From the NCBI GenBank assembly GCA_023128035.1, contig JAGMES010000141.1, positions 1 through 11,085 of the forward strand: a stretch of 11,085 nt of DNA, read 5' to 3'. This DNA comes from Halanaerobiales bacterium. GTDB taxonomy: Bacteria > Bacillota_F > Halanaerobiia > DY22613. The notes beneath the pieces were generated by a model, which did no database searches, was not told the origin of the DNA, and saw only the letters and a program-made list of their open reading frames with translations. The first letter of the stretch is position 1; the number at the start of each line of letters is the position of its first letter. The translations under genes were made by a program, and so were the position numbers. This document shows positions 7,749-11,085 of this stretch, in pieces.

Positions 7749-7769
7749 TATGAAAGGAGGTGAATTTAT

Positions 7770-8858
7770 ATGTTAAAAAACTTTATACGTTTTATCAGTG
7801 CTGTGATTGGTGGGATGATTGGTTATCAGATTGTGGGTATGGTTAAGCCCGCTCAGGAAGTTGTTAATATTATTAGTGAACCAATGTCTTTGTTTCAAAA
7901 TTATTATTTCTATGGAGTGATTGGTGGCGCAGTTGTAGGTGTATTTTTAATTTTTTCAATTATAAAAGGATTTATACAAATGGTTCTCGGAGTTGAACAC
8001 CAGTTACAAAAAATGCCTTTTGATGATATTTTAGCGGGAGCATTAGGAGCGATGGGAGGTCTTATTTTAGGTATTCTTTTGAATTATGCTTTCCCTATCG
8101 CCGATTTTTTTAAGATAGGTTTTTCCATTCAAGTATTGGCTAATTTAATTTTAGCTTATTTAGGAATGACAATTACAACCAGAAAAAGGGATGATTTGTT
8201 AGCGCTCTTTCAGAAACGTTCAAACACAAAAAAGCGACGTGCTACTAAAGTTGCTCCAAAAATATTGGATACTAGTGTAATTATTGACGGCCGTATAGCT
8301 GATATTTGTAAAACAGAATTTATTGAAGGAAATTTAGTTATACCAGAATTTGTTTTAGAAGAGTTGCGGCATATTGCTGATTCTCCAGACCTATTAAAAA
8401 GAAATCGTGGTAGGCGGGGATTGGATATTTTAAATCAGATCCAAAAGCAGATGGACATAATTGTTGAAATTGTAGGAATTGATTTTGTTGATACAGATGA
8501 GGTAGACAGTAAACTTGTAAAGCTAGCTAAGATGCTCGAAGGTAAGATTATAACAAATGATTTTAATTTGAACAAGGTTGCAGAATTACAGGGAGTTTCT
8601 GTTTTGAATATTAATGAATTATCTAATGCAGTTAAACCTATAGTTTTACCTGGCGAACAAATGGAAGTAAAAGTAATTAAAGAGGGTAAAGAGTTTGGTC
8701 AAGGTGTAGCTTATTTGGATGATGGAACAATGATTGTTGTTGATGATGGCAAAAAACATATTGGGAAAAAAATTCTAGTTTTGGTTACCAGCATTTTGCA
8801 AACTGCTGCTGGAAGAATGATTTTTGCTAAACCTAAAGCTATAGAACGAGTAATGTGA
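7770..8858 (+). CDS. yacL: Membrane PIN/TRAM-domain protein, YacL-like nuclease
   Basis: The 362-residue protein matches Firmicutes YacL in architecture, length (about 366) and position. The N-terminus has about four hydrophobic segments (roughly 5-25, 46-68, 86-108, 118-136), so it is membrane-anchored. A basic linker ([12 protein letters not shown], 149-160) leads to a PIN ribonuclease-fold domain (about 163-285) with the expected acidic residues D167 (KILDTS), E198 (VLEEL), D246 and D264 (ITNDFN). A TRAM domain, a predicted RNA-binding beta-barrel, ends it (about 289-355). The metal-binding set looks complete, so nuclease activity is plausible, but the family's substrate is poorly defined. 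The strong ribosome binding site AAAGGAGGTGA (7753-7763) fixes ATG 7770. It probably heads a transcript with ispD and ispF. The gene symbol is by analogy to B. subtilis. Confidence 0.92.
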   Translation: MLKNFIRFISAVIGGMIGYQIVGMVKPAQEVVNIISEPMSLFQNYYFYGVIGGAVVGVFLIFSIIKGFIQMVLGVEHQLQKMPFDDILAGALGAMGGLILGILLNYAFPIADFFKIGFSIQVLANLILAYLGMTITTRKRDDLLALFQKRSNTKKRRATKVAPKILDTSVIIDGRIADICKTEFIEGNLVIPEFVLEELRHIADSPDLLKRNRGRRGLDILNQIQKQMDIIVEIVGIDFVDTDEVDSKLVKLAKMLEGKIITNDFNLNKVAELQGVSVLNINELSNAVKPIVLPGEQMEVKVIKEGKEFGQGVAYLDDGTMIVVDDGKKHIGKKILVLVTSILQTAAGRMIFAKPKAIERVM

Positions 8859-8869
8859 AGGTGATATAA

Positions 8870-9568
8870 ATGAAAGTATCTGCAATTGTTGCAGCTGCTG
8901 GGCAGGGCAAACGGATGGGTGGAGATAGGAGTAAGCAGTACTTATTTTTGAATAATGAAATGATCCTCACATTGACACTGCAGCAGTTGGATAAAATTGA
9001 GCGAATTGTTGAAATGATTGTAGTTGTTCAGGCTTCTGAAGTAGATTTTTGTAAGAGAGAGATTTTTGAGAAGAATAATTTTGTGACACCTTATAAAATA
9101 ATTGTTGGAGGAAAAGAACGGCAGGACTCAGTACAAATGGGTCTTGCTGTTCTTCAGCATGATACAGATTATGTTTTAATTCATGATGGTGCTCGACCAT
9201 TAATAACTACGGGTTTGGTTATTGATGCATTAAAGCAAGCAGAAGAATATGGAACAGCGATACTGGCTGTTCCATTAAAAGATACAGTTAAAGTAGTCAA
9301 TTCTTCTGGATTTGTTGAAACAACACCAGAACGATCTACACTAATGGCAGTTCAAACCCCACAAATTTTTCGTAAAGAATTGATTATTAGAGCTTATCAA
9401 GAAGCTGAGCGTTCTGATTATCAAGGAACTGATGATGCATCATTGGTTGAATTTATTGGGGAACCGGTTTTTTTGGTTCAGGGTTCTTACGAAAATATTA
9501 AAGTAACTACACCAGAAGATTTATTGCTAGCTAAAGAAATTTTGCGGAGGAGATTAGGTTGCGAGTAG
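8870..9568 (+). CDS. ispD: IspD, 2-C-methyl-D-erythritol 4-phosphate cytidylyltransferase
   Basis: IspD joins CTP to 2-C-methyl-D-erythritol 4-phosphate to give CDP-ME in the MEP (non-mevalonate) isoprenoid pathway. The 232-residue product shows the nucleotidyltransferase signature [11 protein letters not shown] (8-18) with R15 and K22 at the CTP-binding positions, HDGARP (105-110), PLKDTVK (135-141), R155 in PERSTL, QTPQIF (162-167) and NIKVTTPED (209-217) with K211. Length is standard. AAGGTGA (8858-8864) overlaps the preceding stop and precedes ATG 8870 by five bases. The gene follows the yacL-like gene by 11 bases, and its last ten bases overlap the start of ispF, so the two are very likely translationally coupled. 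Confidence 0.96.
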   Translation: MKVSAIVAAAGQGKRMGGDRSKQYLFLNNEMILTLTLQQLDKIERIVEMIVVVQASEVDFCKREIFEKNNFVTPYKIIVGGKERQDSVQMGLAVLQHDTDYVLIHDGARPLITTGLVIDALKQAEEYGTAILAVPLKDTVKVVNSSGFVETTPERSTLMAVQTPQIFRKELIIRAYQEAERSDYQGTDDASLVEFIGEPVFLVQGSYENIKVTTPEDLLLAKEILRRRLGCE

Positions 9569-10044
9569 GAATTGGTTATGATGTTCATAAGTTAGGTGAA
9601 GGGGAAGATTTGATTTTAGGGGGAGTTAAAGTCTCTTATAATTTGGGGCTAATCGGTCATTCTGATGCAGATGTATTGACTCATGCCATTATGGATGCTA
9701 TACTAGGAGCATTAGGGAAAAAAGATATTGGGTATCATTTCCCAGATACTGAAGCCAGATTCAAAGGAATATCTAGCTTGAAATTGTTGGAGATAGTTAA
9801 GGGATTGATGGAACAAGATGGTTATAAATTAGGGAATTTAGATACTGTTATTGTTGCTCAAGCACCTAAACTAGCACCATATATTGATCAGATGACTGAA
9901 AATATTGCTAGAGTGTTGAATGAATCCTTGAACAAAATTAATATTAAAGCTACTACAACTGAAAAGCTAGGTTTTGCTGGTCGTGGTGAAGGAATTTCTG
10001 CTCAGGCTATAGTGATTCTTGAACGTAGTAGAGAAACTGAGTAA
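9559..10044 (+). CDS. ispF: IspF, 2-C-methyl-D-erythritol 2,4-cyclodiphosphate synthase
   Basis: IspF cyclises CDP-ME 2-phosphate to 2-C-methyl-D-erythritol 2,4-cyclodiphosphate with loss of CMP; it acts as a zinc-dependent trimer. The 161-residue product starts [11 protein letters not shown], with zinc ligands D8, H10 and H42, [11 protein letters not shown] (33-43), [10 protein letters not shown] (61-70) and the substrate motif [14 protein letters not shown] (132-145). The start is TTG at 9559, with GGAGG (9546-9550) eight bases before it. It overlaps ispD by ten bases in another frame. There is no in-frame ATG early enough to keep the essential N-terminal DVH. IspE, which acts between IspD and IspF, is not in the window. 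Confidence 0.95.
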   Translation: MRVGIGYDVHKLGEGEDLILGGVKVSYNLGLIGHSDADVLTHAIMDAILGALGKKDIGYHFPDTEARFKGISSLKLLEIVKGLMEQDGYKLGNLDTVIVAQAPKLAPYIDQMTENIARVLNESLNKINIKATTTEKLGFAGRGEGISAQAIVILERSRETE

Positions 10045-10046
10045 TT

Positions 10047-10056
10047 AGGAAGGTGA
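10047..10056 (+). promoter_or_regulatory. Ribosome binding site fixing the CBS-HutP start
   Basis: AGGAAGGTGA (10047-10056) is eight bases before ATG 10065. The earlier in-frame GTG at 10053 lies within this site and would have no spacing, so ATG 10065 is preferred. Confidence 0.8.
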
Positions 10057-10064
10057 GTGAAGAG

Positions 10065-10835
10065 ATGTTTGTAAGAGAAGTTATGGTTAAAAATCCAATT
10101 ACAATTTCTCCAGATTCTATTTTATTGGAAGCAGAAAAGTTAATGTCTGTAAACAATATTGGCAGATTAATCGTTGTTAAAGATGATAAAGTAATTGGTA
10201 TGTTGACTGATAGTGATTTAGTTAAGCAACACATCTTAGAAACTAAAATTGAAACATTAATGACAAAAGATATAATTAAGGTTTATGATGACCAATCAGT
10301 ACAGGAAGCAGCTATATTGCTCTCAGACCATCATATAGGTGGTTTACCTGTTTTCAATCGCGAAGAGAAAATTGTAGGTATTGTTACTGCTGAAGATTTA
10401 GTTCTTGGTTTTGTTCGTGAAGAGAGTCATGCAAAGATTACACCTGAAAGCTCAGCAATTTATCTTTCTATGACTCGCAGTCGCGAGTATGAAAAATATT
10501 GGTTGGATAAGGTAACAGGATATGGTTATCGGGCGGCAATTACACAAGCTGGGGCCAACGCTGAAAAATTAGCTATTAAGCTGAGAGAAAGTACAACAGT
10601 GGCAGCGATAGCTCGTGGTGTTATTAGTGAAAACTCTCGGGAAAAGATGGCTGTTTCTAATGCTGTAAAAGATGCTTATGCTCAATTATCTCTTGTAAAT
10701 CCAGGTCTGGGTGGTGGATTTAAAGTTGCAGTTGTTCGCGGCGAGGGTCGAGTAGCTGTAGCGATCTTTGGTAAATTCGGACATGCGCTGGTAGATGGTC
10801 CTGAACAGTTAACAATTGGAACAAGTGTTATTTAG
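10065..10835 (+). CDS. Tandem CBS domain protein with HutP-like C-terminal domain
   Basis: The 256-residue product has two CBS domains (about 1-54 and 62-118; for example VREVMVKNPITISPDS, IGMLTDSDLV and GIVTAEDLV), which typically bind adenine nucleotides or SAM. The C-terminal part (about 128-256) resembles HutP, the B. subtilis RNA-binding antiterminator of the hut operon that needs L-histidine and Mg2+. The best match is VAVVRGEGRVAVAIFGKFGH then GPEQLTIGTSVI against HutP's FAVLRG...WIAVSLYGTIG...GLEHETFGVGINHI, plus GVIxE..RE..A (186-196). In my by-eye alignment HutP's metal-binding histidines (H73, H77, H138 from memory) fall on M195, N199 and Q248, so the metal/histidine switch is probably not conserved. 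It lacks signal and membrane segments. The gene is 20 bases after ispF, probably cotranscribed, and is followed by structured sequence and a terminator. The CBS assignment is secure; the HutP assignment is likely; its ligand and RNA target are unknown. Confidence 0.82.
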   Translation: MFVREVMVKNPITISPDSILLEAEKLMSVNNIGRLIVVKDDKVIGMLTDSDLVKQHILETKIETLMTKDIIKVYDDQSVQEAAILLSDHHIGGLPVFNREEKIVGIVTAEDLVLGFVREESHAKITPESSAIYLSMTRSREYEKYWLDKVTGYGYRAAITQAGANAEKLAIKLRESTTVAAIARGVISENSREKMAVSNAVKDAYAQLSLVNPGLGGGFKVAVVRGEGRVAVAIFGKFGHALVDGPEQLTIGTSVI

Positions 10836-10838
10836 AAA

Positions 10839-10966
10839 TTTAATGACATTTCAGAAGGCGAAATTCCACTCCTCTATAGGTTGGGGTAGAATGCTTACAA
10901 TAATTTCAAAACTTCAGTGGGAGACCACTTCTTAAAGGGGCAAAATCTCCTTCTGAAGTCGTTAAA
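10839..10966 (+). ncRNA. Possible structured RNA: 128-base region closed by inverted repeat
   Basis: Just after the CBS-HutP stop, TTCAGAAGG (10850-10858) pairs perfectly with CCTTCTGAA (10949-10957). The helix continues as GAC (10845-10847) with GTC (10958-10960), after a two-base bulge, and TTTAAT (10839-10844) with GTTAAA (10961-10966), about 18 pairs. Inside, GAAATT (10860-10865) can pair with AATTTC (10902-10907), and ACTCC (10868-10872) with GGGGT (10883-10887). ACTTCAGTGGGAGA (10911-10924) can instead pair at 13 of 14 positions with TCTCCTTCTGAAGT (10946-10959), excluding the outer helix. It matches no RNA class I recognise: no T-box sequence and no familiar riboswitch core. A decayed mobile element or a small inverted-repeat transposon is the main alternative. 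Confidence 0.4.
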
Positions 10967-11004
10967 ATTAAGAAATAATAACTTGTTATTATTTCGATTT
11001 TAAC
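10961..11004 (+). other. AT-rich 19-pair hairpin
   Basis: GAAATAATAAC (10972-10982) pairs perfectly with GTTATTATTTC (10985-10995), and outside it GTTAAAAT (10961-10968) pairs perfectly with ATTTTAAC (10997-11004), with a 3/1 internal loop. Its 5' arm shares 10961-10966 with the upstream outer helix and its last base with the terminator stem, so the three structures partly exclude one another. Confidence 0.75.
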
Positions 11005-11045
11005 CCCCAAACGATTCTGTATCTAAGAATTGTTTGGGGGTTTTT
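11004..11045 (+). terminator. Strong rho-independent terminator ending the CBS-HutP transcript
   Basis: CCCCCAAAC (11004-11012) pairs with GTTTGGGGG (11032-11040). The stem continues through one G-U pair into ATTCT (11014-11018) with AGAAT (11026-11030), a seven-base loop, then TTTTT (11041-11045). It marks the 3' end of the ispD-ispF-CBS-HutP transcript. Confidence 0.93.
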
Positions 11046-11064
11046 AAGTATAAGTGCTTTTTTG

Positions 11065-11085
11065 ATCTTTTGAGTTAAGACCCCC
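11065..11085 (-). repeat. Partial end of dispersed repeat, inverted (copy 3)
   Basis: The last 21 bases are the exact reverse complement of 1719-1739, the right end of the repeat between mcsB and clpC. The element would extend rightward out of the window on the minus strand. It begins 19 bases after the terminator T-run, so it does not disrupt the transcript ending there. Confidence 0.8.

Noticed and set aside
10053..10064. GTG start at 10053 for the CBS-HutP gene
   Set aside because: The GTG overlaps the ribosome binding site itself; ATG 10065 has proper spacing and starts at the CBS domain.
10828..10890. Canonical HutP RNA site (UAG triplets four bases apart)
   Set aside because: TAG occurs at the stop codon and twice near 10877-10889, but the spacing (seven bases between the last two) does not match the known site.
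10836..11045. T-box or classical riboswitch leader
   Set aside because: No T-box AGGGTGGNACCGCG sequence and no core motif of the FMN, SAM, lysine, TPP, cobalamin, purine or c-di-AMP classes could be found by eye.
1..11085. CRISPR array suggested by the recurring 21-base sequence
   Set aside because: Only three copies exist, thousands of bases apart and in mixed orientation, with no spacers or cas genes.

Overview
The window is a block of housekeeping and stress genes from a low-GC Gram-positive bacterium. All ten recognisable intact genes lie on the plus strand, with strong AGGAGG-type ribosome binding sites and AT-rich spacers. The order mcsA-mcsB-clpC-radA-disA-(carD)-yacL-ispD-ispF is the classic Firmicutes clpC operon layout; ctsR would be expected just left of base 1. 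The composition and the carD insertion suggest an anaerobic clostridial or halanaerobial lineage, but that placement is inference and no species is claimed.

Layout. Bases 1-17 are the end of a repeat. 46-1628 hold mcsA and mcsB (arginine-kinase activator and protein arginine kinase). 1629-1739 is a hairpin-rich, non-coding repeat resembling the right end of an IS200/IS605-type element, wedged between mcsB and clpC. 1765-4200 is clpC. A good SigA-type promoter (4210-4238) precedes radA, which abuts disA (c-di-AMP synthase with an unusual charged insert). 6815-7177 carries no intact gene: it holds an antisense remnant of a MazG-like gene and a near-consensus promoter for carD. carD ends in a terminator (7668-7696). 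Then come a membrane PIN/TRAM protein (YacL-like), ispD and ispF (MEP isoprenoid pathway, overlapping), and a CBS-CBS protein with a HutP-like C-terminal domain. The last 250 bases contain an elaborate inverted-repeat region, an AT-rich hairpin, a strong intrinsic terminator, and a third, inverted copy of the repeat.

How the genes fit together. McsA/McsB mark proteins with phospho-arginine for ClpC (with ClpP, not present here). RadA and DisA link recombination and DNA-damage sensing to c-di-AMP. CarD tunes RNA polymerase at promoters. IspD and IspF make isoprenoid precursors. The last gene is the least conventional: tandem CBS (nucleotide-sensing) domains joined to a domain resembling the RNA-binding antiterminator HutP, but with its metal-binding histidines apparently replaced, and followed at once by RNA-like sequence with mutually exclusive helices. 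This pairing is the best candidate here for an undescribed regulatory system. The link between protein and RNA is a hypothesis, not something the sequence proves.
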